Below, one piece after another: positions 20,023-28,542 of a stretch of 64,000 nt of DNA. The translations under genes were made by a program, and so were the position numbers. Location: NCBI GenBank assembly GCA_010672825.2, contig JAAHFU020000003.1:558001-622000 (forward strand), written 5' to 3'. Source of the DNA: Leptolyngbya sp. SIO1E4 (GTDB taxonomy: Bacteria > Cyanobacteriota > Cyanobacteriia > Phormidesmidales > Phormidesmidaceae). The first letter of the stretch is position 1. Each line of letters starts with the position of its first letter. Under the pieces are notes generated by a model that was given only the letters and a program-made list of their open reading frames with translations, had not been told where the DNA came from and did not search any database.

Positions 20023-20262
20023 ATGAATAGGATCGCATTAGGAGCATTGACCGCGATCGCAATCATATGCCCACAAGCAGCCAACGCGTATGAAACGGTT
20101 GACCTCAGTTGTATATCAATCAATAGCAAAATTCCCTAGAGTGAACTGCTCACCACTGGGGTCGGTGCTGGAACATGTTGGCAGATGCAGACAGCATTGG
20201 CTAACAGGGCATTCGAGGTGGCACCTGGACAGGCAGCTAGTCAATCAGCGAAGGGAGTCTAA
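20023..20262 (+). pseudogene. small secreted protein interrupted by an in-frame TAG
   Basis: From ATG 20023 the frame reads a credible signal peptide (MNRIALGALTAIAIICPQAA, then NAYETVDL) with GAGGAAG before it. It stops at TAG (20137). The same frame then stays open with plausible protein text (GAGTCWQMQTALANRAFEVA and onward) to TAA at 20260. Read through, it would be a 78-residue exported protein. A nonsense mutation in a small secreted protein is the simplest reading; a chance open stretch downstream cannot be excluded. No family recognised. Confidence 0.4.
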
Positions 20263-20359
20263 AGGTTATCTGTAAGCATTCACAACCCAGTTATCAGTCT
20301 TGTAGTATTTTGTAGTATACCTACTAACGCTTACAGAGCTAACTGGAGTTCATAAGGGA

Positions 20360-20839
20360 ATGCACATTCAACCCTACGATCCCTGCCACCTTGAGGCTGT
20401 TATTCATCTTTCACTGCGGGCATGGACTCCCGTCTTTGATTCAATTCAGAACACCATGAACGCTGATGTGTACCAGGCTTTCTATCCTGGTCATTGGCGC
20501 GTGAGCCAGCAAAAGGCTGTCGAGGATGTCTGCGCAGCGGAAGATACCCATGTATGGGTTGCCATTGATGCCGGTTCCACGGTGGGCTTTGTCGCCGTAA
20601 AACTACATTCAGAGAACAGTATGGGCGAAGTTTACATGGTCGCCGTCGATCCAGATTTTCAAGGTCACGGCATTGGCCGTGCTCTGATGGAATTCGCTCT
20701 CAGTTGGATGAAAGAGGCTGGCATGTCTATTGCAATGGTTGACACTGGAGGCGATCCTGGTCATGCCCCAGCGCGCTACACCTATGAAAAGGTAGGCTTC
20801 GAGCTGTGGCCAGTCGCCAGATACTTCAAGAAGCTCTAA
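20360..20839 (+). CDS. GNAT-family N-acetyltransferase
   Basis: A 159-residue protein with the GNAT fold: substrate-side helices at the N-terminus, then VYMVAVDPDFQGHGIGRALM, which is the acetyl-CoA pyrophosphate loop (Q/RxxGxG/A). The C-terminal RYTYEKVGFELWPVARYF is the usual last strand. Aromatic early residues (RAWTPVFDS) hint at small-molecule or antibiotic-type acetyltransferases, but the substrate is unknown. It stops 23 bp before the next gene on the same strand. Confidence 0.86.
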   Translation: MHIQPYDPCHLEAVIHLSLRAWTPVFDSIQNTMNADVYQAFYPGHWRVSQQKAVEDVCAAEDTHVWVAIDAGSTVGFVAVKLHSENSMGEVYMVAVDPDFQGHGIGRALMEFALSWMKEAGMSIAMVDTGGDPGHAPARYTYEKVGFELWPVARYFKKL

Positions 20840-20862
20840 AGTATCAAACCAACCGTTTTAGT

Positions 20863-21723
20863 ATGAACCTGTTCAAACCTTGGAAATCACACTTTTATGT
20901 TTTATTACTCCACCCTGCTGACGCTAAAGTCTTACGCCAAACCAACTATGACCAATATGGTTTGCCTGTTGTTGAGGTAAATCAACACGTCCAGTTATTT
21001 AATGTTGAAGTTATCAAAGCGACGGTTGAACAAACGCTCGGCTTTGCTTTCAATGTTTTGCATTATGCCCGTTACCAAATTAACAAAAAGCAGCGTCAAG
21101 TTCAGGGCATCTATGTATTAGAGCTCTTAGAGCCACATCCAGCCACCCAAAACGTACAAGTTGGCACCTGGTGCGATCGCCCAACCCTAGAAGGTTTATC
21201 GTTTACCAATCCTAGCCATCAATCAATTGTTGAAAACTATCTAATTGAACTGGAAAACGAGAGTACGCCCCCATATCGCCCTGCTTGGGCACGTCTGGGT
21301 TGGTTTCGTGAGGTCTCAGCCTGGATTGAGGCACAGTTAGAGATATTTGGATATCAACAAATTTCTCCAATTCAATATGTTACAAGCCGATCAATCTCTT
21401 GTATTTTAAAGGTTGAAACCACAGGAGGAACTCTTTTCTTTAAGGAGATTCCTACCTGCTTGCCTCTTTTTTGTAATGAGCCCAGAGTCACTCAAGCGCT
21501 AGCACGTTTATTCCCCCAGCATCTGCCAACGATACTCAGTATCGATAGTCAGCATCATCGGATGCTAACAGCAGATTTCGGTAAGCCGCTTGGTAATCAA
21601 GCCTCTTCTAAGATGCGGCAGGAAATTCATCGTCTATTTGCTCAAGTTCAAATTCAATCGATCAAACACTGCGATCGCTTATTAAACGAATACAGTTCCT
21701 TATTTTTTGCGATATCTCATTAA
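20863..21723 (+). CDS. C-terminally truncated protein with aminoglycoside-kinase-like domain
   Basis: I start at ATG 20863, giving 286 residues. The first 125 or so (HFYVLLLHPADAKVLRQTNY onward) look like a NUDIX-like accessory domain without a NUDIX box. From about residue 165 the text resembles the N-lobe of APH/choline-kinase folds: GTLFFKEIP with the ATP-binding Lys, then EPRVTQALA and LPTILSIDSQHHRMLTADFG. The protein ends before the catalytic HxDxxxxN loop, so the C-lobe is missing. The stop sits on the first copy of a 16-bp tandem duplication, followed by an R2 repeat, which suggests rearrangement. Probably inactive. Confidence 0.55.
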   Translation: MNLFKPWKSHFYVLLLHPADAKVLRQTNYDQYGLPVVEVNQHVQLFNVEVIKATVEQTLGFAFNVLHYARYQINKKQRQVQGIYVLELLEPHPATQNVQVGTWCDRPTLEGLSFTNPSHQSIVENYLIELENESTPPYRPAWARLGWFREVSAWIEAQLEIFGYQQISPIQYVTSRSISCILKVETTGGTLFFKEIPTCLPLFCNEPRVTQALARLFPQHLPTILSIDSQHHRMLTADFGKPLGNQASSKMRQEIHRLFAQVQIQSIKHCDRLLNEYSSLFFAISH

Positions 21724-21752
21724 CTATCACTGGCATTAACTATCACTGGCAT
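21721..21752. repeat. 16-bp perfect tandem duplication at a stop codon
   Basis: TAACTATCACTGGCAT occurs twice head-to-tail. The first three bases are the stop codon of the truncated gene upstream, so the stop is itself duplicated. Confidence 0.95.
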
Positions 21753-21808
21753 TTTTGAAACTACCCATCCTCGATTCAACATGGTATTGGCACAGACAGG
21801 ACTAAATT

Positions 21809-21906
21809 TATAGCAGGTTGCATGTGGATACAGTACATCCCAGACTCCAGACCCTAGACCTGGTCTTGATCGAGATGTCCTGGACTCAACTGAAAAAAGC
21901 CATATT
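21809..21906 (+). repeat. R2 dispersed repeat, variant 5' half
   Basis: Starts TTATAGCAGGTTGCATGTGG, includes CAGACCCTAGACC and ends GAGATGTCCTGGACTCAACTG, then AAAAAAGCCATA. The 5' half matches the copy at 55435-55532 rather than that at 8792-8886. Confidence 0.85.
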
Positions 21907-21948
21907 CACCCCCATGCATTCGCGAAGTTACCCATCCTGAAAGGAATC

Positions 21949-23262
21949 TCACTGATACAAAAATAACCGCTTAGCCGCACGGGTAAAAGCCACGTAACAA
22001 AGCTGGTTACGCTCTACCACGTTGGAATTCACCCTCATTGATGGCACGTCTACAAAGACATCTTGAAAAGTTGAGCCCTGGCTTTTGTGAATCGTGAGAC
22101 TGTATGCGTAGTCCACATTGTGGAAATACTGCTGCAAATCCCAAAATTCCATCCAGCGTTTTTCACGGGCAAGCGAATCTAGCTTCAGTTTTATTTCGCT
22201 TTCTCCTGATTCATGCAGAACCCGCAAAGTCTTGAAATCCCCCACTTCAGTTTCAACAAATAAAAACCAGACAGGCCATTCCCCCTGTCGCCCCCGATAC
22301 GCCTCAATCACCTCACATTCTGCAGACGTAGGCAAAATGATGTTTTCCTCTTCCAGACAGGGATTGATAGCAATGAGCCGTTCACCCGGCACAAACCGGA
22401 GGGCGGTTGCGCCATAGATGGCTCGGCGAATTTTCTGATTTAGCTGGGCAACTCGGCGGTTGGTGTAGGCTAAAGCTCGCACCTGATCGGGATTAGCCAA
22501 GTAAGCCTCACTTTTAAATGCCCGCAGCAGCAGAGTTTCCCAGACAGGGCGGGGCAGAACAAAGCACCCTTCAGTGCGATCAGCATTGGCGTCGTTGTGA
22601 AAGCGAGGGAGGCGATCGCGCTCCAAATTCTGTCGCAGATCTTCGGCAATGACGCCAATCGCCCCGCCGTAGCGTACAACTTCTGTGAGTTCAGATTTGA
22701 GGAATATTTGCCGAAAACAGGCCGATTCTGGCTCGTTGACCGGGGGCAGTTGTGCCGGATCTCCCACAAACAAAATCTGAGCGCTGCGGTACAGATTAGA
22801 GATCGCATTGACAAGTAGCTGCCACAACTCTTCGTTGACCATGGAGCACTCGTCCACAATCACCAACTGGTAGCGATCGATCTGGCTACGCTCTTTGCGA
22901 TCAGGTTGAAACACCTGATTGCCATCGTCTTCATTAATCACCGGACGCAGCCCCAGCAACTTGCAGCAGGTCATCGCGTCAATGTCTAATCGCCAGCGAT
23001 CGGCCATGGCTGCCAGTACTTTGGTGGCTTTGTTGCTAAACGCCGTCAGCACTATCTTGCGGGTGTCTCCCTGCTCTCGTAAACCGTGGATAAATATCTG
23101 CAGGAGCGTGGTTTTGCCGGTGCCTGCATAGCCCGTGAGCAAATACAGTTTTTCCTCGCCTTCCACAAAAGCGTTCAGAGCCTCTAATGCTGACCTTTGT
23201 TCAGCGGTGAGTGCAAAGCCCCCATCACCAGGGTCAATTGGGCTGGATTGGAGCTGTTTCAT
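21949..23262 (-). CDS. superfamily 1 DNA helicase, RecD2/Dda-like
   Basis: ATP-dependent 5'-3' type helicase core: Walker A GYAGTGKTTLLQ, Walker B VDECSM, motif III VGDPAQLPPV, and the C-terminal UvrD-like motifs LTIHKSQGSTFQDVFVD and YVAFTRA. About 437 residues from the chosen start at MKQLQ; upstream in-frame codons to 23481 look unlike protein from this family. There is no good ribosome site. It lacks RecD's long N-terminal domain, so resembles compact phage T4 Dda-type helicases. R2 lies just downstream and R1 upstream, between it and the next helicase. Confidence 0.85.
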   Translation of the reverse strand: MKQLQSSPIDPGDGGFALTAEQRSALEALNAFVEGEEKLYLLTGYAGTGKTTLLQIFIHGLREQGDTRKIVLTAFSNKATKVLAAMADRWRLDIDAMTCCKLLGLRPVINEDDGNQVFQPDRKERSQIDRYQLVIVDECSMVNEELWQLLVNAISNLYRSAQILFVGDPAQLPPVNEPESACFRQIFLKSELTEVVRYGGAIGVIAEDLRQNLERDRLPRFHNDANADRTEGCFVLPRPVWETLLLRAFKSEAYLANPDQVRALAYTNRRVAQLNQKIRRAIYGATALRFVPGERLIAINPCLEEENIILPTSAECEVIEAYRGRQGEWPVWFLFVETEVGDFKTLRVLHESGESEIKLKLDSLAREKRWMEFWDLQQYFHNVDYAYSLTIHKSQGSTFQDVFVDVPSMRVNSNVVERNQLCYVAFTRAAKRLFLYQ

Positions 23263-23608
23263 TAGGCTTAAACAACGAATGTGTCGAAGCTGGCAGGATT
23301 CTGGAAACTCTCTCCTGATTAATGTGTGGGGAGTTTCACGTCTGTGGGCTGCATAACTTTCAATAGAATAAGGGTATCGACTGAAGGATGACTCTGAGCC
23401 ATGGTTGAGGTAGCAATTGTCACAGCGGGCATGCCTTGTATTTCTGTAGCCACTTGTGAAGAGATAGTCTGCAACAAACAATAGAGCAACTCAACCAGCA
23501 AGAGCATTAGGTGTTCGTCATAACGGTGACAAATCTCCAATATCATCTACCCGTTTCTATAGTCATGAGTCGCAGCTCTCCGTTGACCCATTCATAGCAG
23601 AGATCACT

Positions 23609-23711
23609 ATTGCACCTGAGATTCTAGTTAGGACAATCAGATTCCCTGGAAGCATTATGCAGCAAGGTTTTGAGTTCTGCCTTCTGCCTTCTGCTTTTGC
23701 CTTTTACTATA
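23609..23711 (+). repeat. R1 dispersed repeat
   Basis: ATTGCACCTGAGATTCTAG, then TTAGGACAATCAG, ATTATGCAGCAAGG and a TTCTGCC heptamer run. No R2 half follows. It separates the two helicase genes. Confidence 0.88.
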
Positions 23712-23781
23712 CCGCCGTCGTAAGCCGGATGTTTGCCCTACGGTCTCCCCTAAAAACTCTGGGAGCTGGAACCAACGCAAC

Positions 23782-26208
23782 CTATTGCTTACCCCACTGC
23801 TGTTTCAGCCGTTCAATGCGCTCCAGCAAACTCTCATTAGACATCATCTTCGTTCCCAGGCGCTCAACTAAGAGAGGAAACGCCATCGGGGAAGGGTGTT
23901 TAGTTTCCTTCCACACGACCGATAACTCCCCCAAGCGCTCCAGGGTTTTGGTTAAACGATGCGTTTCTAGCTGTTCCTGAAGTACTTCCCGTTCGGCTTG
24001 TTTCAGTAACAAATTATCCGGTTCATACTTGCTAAATACCTCATACAACAATGATGAACTGACCTGTAGCTGCGAGGAAGTTTTGCGCGATCCTGGATAC
24101 CCCTTAAACACTAACCCTGCCACCTGAGCAACACCACGAAACTTGCGCTGGGTCAATTCAGAAATATTCAAGCTGGCTTTGACATCCGCTTCTAAATTCT
24201 CAAGACTGAAGAACGCCTCAGAGAACAAATCTTTAAATGGGTATCCCTTCGGAGCCAAAATCTCAAACCCGTAATCATTGACCGAAATGGTAAAGGTGGT
24301 CTGTTGTTGATTGGCAAAGCGATAGCCCCAGAGGAAACCCAACCCCTCATGGACAAAGCGCCCTTCGAAAGGAAAGACATATAGATGCTGTCCTTCGCGA
24401 GTCTTACAGCATTCCACCAATAATTCATCTGCTGTGGGGATGTATGACAATCGCGCTTGGGTTTCCAAAATTGGCGCGATGCGGTGAACTTCACGGTTCC
24501 AGTCTCCTGGCTGTCGAACTAACTCTACTTCCTGCCGTAGGTGGGTACTCAACGTATCAGAAATGGCCAATTGCCCTCCCCCCCAGGTCGGTGTCACCGT
24601 AGACTGGCGACGTGTATTTTTCACATACACCACCATGTCCTTCATCTGAAAAAACTCTAACTGGCGTCCGGCAAAGAAAAAGACATCCCCTGGCTTGAGT
24701 CGAGAAACAAAGTTCTCTTCGACGGTGCCAATTTCTCGACGATTTGTGTACACAATTCGCACCGCCTGATTGCCAGTAATAGTACCAATACCCATGCGGT
24801 GCATGCGGGCAATTTGGGTTTCTGTCACTCGATAAACTTCGTGGTCGATCGCGACTTTTTTGTAGCGCGGATACGCCCCCAGACACTTTCCGCCCTTTTC
24901 GATAAATTCCAACACCCAGCCAAATTCCTCGGCGGTGAGGAGCTGGTAAGCGATCGTTTGCTGGATGGCCGCCAAGGTTACTGTAGGGTCAAAACCGTCA
25001 CCGCAGGCTAAGGTAACCAGGTGCTGCACCAAAACGTCATAGGGTTTGTCTCGGGGATGACGAGTTTCGATCGCCCCTGCCATCAAGCCCCGTCGAAACG
25101 CTGAAATTTCCAGCAGCTCCAGAGCATTTGTCGGCAAAAAGAAGACTTCAGAGGTCCCTTCTGGAACATGGGCCGAGCGCCCGGCCCGCTGCAGCAGCCG
25201 GGCCAGGTTCTTAGCACTGCCGATCTGCACCACTCGCTCTACGGGCTGAAAATCTACCCCTAAATCCAGCGACGAAGTACAGACGACCCACTTAATGTCT
25301 CCTGCTTTAACCCCAGCCTCAATGGCCTCTCGTTCCTTCACATCAATGGAACCGTGGTGCAGTGCAATTTGATCCTCATGATCGGGCATGGCAAAATGCA
25401 GCGCCTGAAACCAGCGCTCCGCCTGGTTGCGGGTATTGGTAAAAATCAGGGTCGATTTAGTGATGTCTAACGCTGTCACCAACGCCTCAAACATCCGCAA
25501 TCCTAAATGTCCAGCCCAGGGAAAGCTATCTACCGACTCCGGCAAAATGCTCTGGATAACAGTCTCTCGGGTCAGATCAGATTGAATAATAATCGGGTCT
25601 GTCCCCAGGCCTACAGCAGTTTGAGCGGCTTCTTGTAAATTCCCCAACGTGGCTGAGACGGCCCAAGTCCGCAATGCTGGTGCCAGCAGTCGCAGATGGG
25701 ATAGACACAACTCTGCCTGGGTACCCCGCTTGGAACTCATTAACTCATGCCACTCATCCAGCACCACACAGCGCAGGGACTTGAAGCGCTTAGCGCCATC
25801 CTTGTAGGACAGCATGACAGACAGCGATTCCGGTGTGGTGATCAGCACATCCGGCATGTTTTTCAACTGTCGCGTTTTGCGAGAAGAACTCGTATCCCCT
25901 GTACGGGTCTCTACTCGTACATTCCAGCCCATCTCTGCAATTGGGCGACAGATAGACTGCTCAATATCACGAGACAAAGCCCGTAATGGCGTGATGTAGA
26001 GGAGCTGCAAGCCAATACCTGGGGTTGTCAATATTTCTGCCAAAGGCCCCATGACAGCTGCATAGGTCTTGCCAGATCCTGTCGGCACTTGAATCAACCC
26101 ACTGTGTCCAGACAGGTAAGCATCCCAGGTTTGCTGTTGAAAGCTCAGTGGTTTCCAACCCTGACGTGCAAACCAATCAACAATGGCGGGCAAACAAGAT
26201 TTGGTCAC
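23782..26208 (-). CDS. large DEXH-box helicase, Lhr/ligase-associated type
   Basis: An 808-residue superfamily 2 helicase: PTGSGKTY (motif I), DEWHEL (II), SATLGN (III), FTNTRNQAERW (IV) and QRAGRSAH (VI). The length and the long C-terminal part with VFPFEGRFVHEGLGFLWGYR match the ligase-associated DEXH helicases related to Lhr. Those usually sit with an ATP-dependent DNA ligase, an exonuclease and a phosphoesterase; none is present here, so it is an orphan in this window. The start is GTG. Role in DNA repair is inferred from family. Confidence 0.85.
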   Translation of the reverse strand: MTKSCLPAIVDWFARQGWKPLSFQQQTWDAYLSGHSGLIQVPTGSGKTYAAVMGPLAEILTTPGIGLQLLYITPLRALSRDIEQSICRPIAEMGWNVRVETRTGDTSSSRKTRQLKNMPDVLITTPESLSVMLSYKDGAKRFKSLRCVVLDEWHELMSSKRGTQAELCLSHLRLLAPALRTWAVSATLGNLQEAAQTAVGLGTDPIIIQSDLTRETVIQSILPESVDSFPWAGHLGLRMFEALVTALDITKSTLIFTNTRNQAERWFQALHFAMPDHEDQIALHHGSIDVKEREAIEAGVKAGDIKWVVCTSSLDLGVDFQPVERVVQIGSAKNLARLLQRAGRSAHVPEGTSEVFFLPTNALELLEISAFRRGLMAGAIETRHPRDKPYDVLVQHLVTLACGDGFDPTVTLAAIQQTIAYQLLTAEEFGWVLEFIEKGGKCLGAYPRYKKVAIDHEVYRVTETQIARMHRMGIGTITGNQAVRIVYTNRREIGTVEENFVSRLKPGDVFFFAGRQLEFFQMKDMVVYVKNTRRQSTVTPTWGGGQLAISDTLSTHLRQEVELVRQPGDWNREVHRIAPILETQARLSYIPTADELLVECCKTREGQHLYVFPFEGRFVHEGLGFLWGYRFANQQQTTFTISVNDYGFEILAPKGYPFKDLFSEAFFSLENLEADVKASLNISELTQRKFRGVAQVAGLVFKGYPGSRKTSSQLQVSSSLLYEVFSKYEPDNLLLKQAEREVLQEQLETHRLTKTLERLGELSVVWKETKHPSPMAFPLLVERLGTKMMSNESLLERIERLKQQWGKQ

Positions 26209-26308
26209 ATCAACCGTAGAGGTTCAAAACTCGTCAAAAATCATCCCCTTTAACCATAAAGAAATGAGTGGCTAGCCACCATAAATTTGGCCTAAGAGGA
26301 CGAGTCCC

Positions 26309-26647
26309 TTATTCTAGCCAACACCCTATGGATGATTTTTGCCCGTCCATCATAATGGCTCCGCAAAGGTTTGTGTTTTTCATGGAAACCCCTTCCAGAT
26401 AGGCATGTCGAAGATCGGCGCCGCGTAAGTCTGCCCCGGCGAGATTGACATGAACAAATCTTGTCCCTCTTAAATTGGTGTCTCGCAAGTCAGCCCCGCT
26501 CAAGTCCACATGGGAAAACTTCACCCAGCTAAGGAGACAATTAGAACACCGTTTTGTGAGTAATAACGTAATCTTCTCTATTGTGGTTACATCTGGAAAG
26601 AGTGCTAGTGCAATGGCGGTTGTGATAAAGATATTTCGAATTTTCAT
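26309..26647 (-). CDS. exported pentapeptide-repeat protein
   Basis: I start at ATG 26647, which has AGGGA in front and gives a 112-residue protein with a signal-like N-terminus (MKIRNIFITTAIALALF). A CSNC pair leads into about eleven pentapeptide repeats of the A(D/N)Lxx type (SGADLRDTNLRGTRF, AGADLRGADLRHAYL), forming a right-handed beta helix. It ends with a Cys-containing cap (DGQKSSIGCWLE). Small exported pentapeptide proteins with this CxxC start and GC end are common in cyanobacteria; their role is unknown. Confidence 0.8.
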   Translation of the reverse strand: MKIRNIFITTAIALALFPDVTTIEKITLLLTKRCSNCLLSWVKFSHVDLSGADLRDTNLRGTRFVHVNLAGADLRGADLRHAYLEGVSMKNTNLCGAIMMDGQKSSIGCWLE

Positions 26648-27202
26648 ATTTTTCCCTAAACAAAATATTTTTAAAAATAAAATTACTGATGCTGTATTGT
26701 CATAAAAGATATCACTTAAACTAAAAATATTTGGTGAATATTTAAGGGCAGCAATCAAATGGCTAGCGTGAGCCGATCACATCATAAAAGTTCTTAATCT
26801 TCAGCAAAATCAAGAAATACTCAAAATCAAGAAATGCTCTAGAGCACCTCACAGCATTTTCAACTCTGGTGAAATATCTGGGCATTAAGACAATCCAGAT
26901 AACTAAACTGCCCCCCAGTCAATCCTTTTATTCATCCCGCTGTCTTTTGCTATGTCCCTTTTGATACTTACCCTATTTAACCGGACTATGTTGTATAAGA
27001 ATTGGCGTTGAGTAAAGCGCTCTCCTAGAATCTCTTCAGCTCGCGGGGCAGATAGCCGGAAAATACCCTTTAGATCGAGCGGTTGAAGGCTGACCAGCGG
27101 TGAGGACTAAGACAAGACTCATTCATCATTGATTTTCTCTCGTAACGATGAAACGGATCCGAGAGGGGTAGGATACGAACAGTGCGCGGGAGTGGTACAA
27201 CG
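26648..27202. other. gene-free stretch with an R3 repeat
   Basis: About 550 bp of AT-rich DNA between divergent pentapeptide and NUDIX genes. It holds AATACTCAAAATCAAGAAA-type short direct repeats near 26815-26835 and an R3 copy. No gene seen. Confidence 0.45.
26886..26955 (+). repeat. R3 dispersed repeat, diverged copy
   Basis: AAGACAATCCAGATAACTAA, then GTCAATCCTTTTATTCATCC and TGTCTTTTGCTAT. It matches 12425 and 38530 in order of blocks, with more changes. Confidence 0.6.
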
Positions 27203-27679
27203 ATGGCGGCAACGCAGAAGGTAGAGGTGGCGATCGCCCTTCTGATCCAAGACAATCAGTTTTTGCTACAGCTCCGAGACAACATTCCAACCATCATCTA
27301 TCCAGGTCACTGGGCCTTTTTTGGGGGCCACCTCGAACCTGGAGAAACGGCTGAAGCCGGTGTTTGGCGAGAACTGAAGGAGGAAATCGGCTACACCCCA
27401 CCCTGGCTCAAACTGTTTAAACAGTGGGAAGACGAGACCGTCATTCGCAACGTGTTTTACGGCCCACTAACGGTCACCGTTGACCAGCTAGTACTCAGTG
27501 AAGGCTGGGATTTGGGGCTGTGGTCAGTAGACGATATCCACCGAGGAGAACGATATTCTGTCAGGGCTAACCAGATTCGCCCCCTGGGCACTCCCCATCA
27601 AAAGATCTTATTGAGTTTTATCGCTAAATACGGAACCTCATTGTCCGGGGAGGAACCCCTTAGTCAGCGTTCTCACTGA
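27203..27679 (+). CDS. NUDIX hydrolase
   Basis: Hydrolyses a nucleoside diphosphate linked to another moiety. The complete NUDIX box GX5EX7REUXEEXGU is present (GGHLEPGETAEAG, then RELKEEIGY). I start at ATG 27203 with GGGAGTGG before it, giving 158 residues; a GTG at 27182 would add seven. PGHWAFFGGH is typical of 8-oxo-dGTP/pyrophosphohydrolase-like members, but the substrate cannot be assigned. Confidence 0.88.
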   Translation: MAATQKVEVAIALLIQDNQFLLQLRDNIPTIIYPGHWAFFGGHLEPGETAEAGVWRELKEEIGYTPPWLKLFKQWEDETVIRNVFYGPLTVTVDQLVLSEGWDLGLWSVDDIHRGERYSVRANQIRPLGTPHQKILLSFIAKYGTSLSGEEPLSQRSH

Positions 27680-27727
27680 TCTACCCACCTCCAAGACGAT
27701 AGGGATCTTTTTCCCTTCCCCCATCAC

Positions 27728-27997
27728 TTAGAAGACTTGATTCCAGCCATAGACTTCATAGTCTGTCCAGATGCCATTTTCCCAATAGGGGTCGGCTTCC
27801 ACCAGCTGCCGCACTTTGGCTTCATCCTCAGCATCATAGATGCCAAAGACCTTGGTGTTATCAACGGTGGGGCCGAGGGCAACCAAGATACCGCTATCCT
27901 TTTGCGACTGCAATCCTTCTAGATGGGCGGCCCGATAGGGAGTTCGCTTTTCTAAGGCATTTTCGCAATAGCTTCCCCACATCACAAACTTTGCCAT
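27728..27997 (-). CDS. YciI-like (YCII domain) protein
   Basis: A small 89-residue ferredoxin-like fold of the YciI family, with the expected RAAHLEGLQSQKDSG, GPTVDN and VEADPYWENGIW blocks. YCII proteins are related to dimeric alpha-beta barrel enzymes, and most have no known reaction. It lies 17 bp downstream of the AllA-like gene and is probably cotranscribed with it. Confidence 0.88.
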   Translation of the reverse strand: MAKFVMWGSYCENALEKRTPYRAAHLEGLQSQKDSGILVALGPTVDNTKVFGIYDAEDEAKVRQLVEADPYWENGIWTDYEVYGWNQVF

Positions 27998-28014
27998 TCA
28001 CGTTCCTCAAAGCA

Positions 28015-28509
28015 CTACACGATTTCAAATTCTAGTTGGTAGCGCGATCGCAAATTACAGGTGTGATGGTCGGTAATATTCGTGTCGCTTAGTTCAAGAT
28101 TGTAAAAATCCACCACAGGCGCATCGAACAAGGGGCCTGCATGCCACGTGCCCACATGCAGCTTAATAAAGCAATTGCCAGGAATCCGAAAAGCTCGAAT
28201 CGCTTCCGGATCAGGATCCCTAGCCTCGTTAGGCGGGGCGACCCCCATCCACCATTCCGCCCCTGCCAGCGACCCCAAACACTGGGTACATTTCTGGTGC
28301 CGGGTAATGGCACGAAACTGCCGCCCCCGGCCGGCTAACTGCATGATGTAAAAGCGAGGAATCCCTTCATCCAGTTTGAGCTGAGCATCCATGGGGCCGT
28401 AATGGTCGCCATCGGTGGTGGGGAAAATCACCTGTCCGAAGGGAGCAAACGCATCGGGAGTAATCAGCGCAGCTTTGAGAGATTTGAGGGTCACGGAGGT
28501 GGGATTCAT
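28015..28509 (-). CDS. ureidoglycolate lyase family protein (AllA-like)
   Basis: A 164-residue cupin-like protein of the ureidoglycolate lyase family, which releases urea from ureidoglycolate in allantoin breakdown. Signatures include FAPFGQVI near residue 24, TRHQKCTQCLGSL, and KLHVGTWHAGP, with histidines placed as in AllA. No other allantoin-pathway gene is adjacent, so the actual substrate is inferred. A GuaD-like purine deaminase at 60 kb is the only other purine-catabolic candidate in the window. Confidence 0.82.
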   Translation of the reverse strand: MNPTSVTLKSLKAALITPDAFAPFGQVIFPTTDGDHYGPMDAQLKLDEGIPRFYIMQLAGRGRQFRAITRHQKCTQCLGSLAGAEWWMGVAPPNEARDPDPEAIRAFRIPGNCFIKLHVGTWHAGPLFDAPVVDFYNLELSDTNITDHHTCNLRSRYQLEFEIV

Positions 28510-28542
28510 GGGGCGATCACAGTCAGGTCTTCTTCACTTTAG

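Noticed and set aside
23263-23481. 73-residue N-terminal extension of the Dda-like helicase
   Set aside because: The extension is Cys/His/Ser-rich, has no ribosome site and no resemblance to helicase N-termini.
28015-28509. Complete allantoin-degradation operon
   Set aside because: Only an AllA-like gene is present; neighbours (YciI, NUDIX, ComM) are not allantoin genes.
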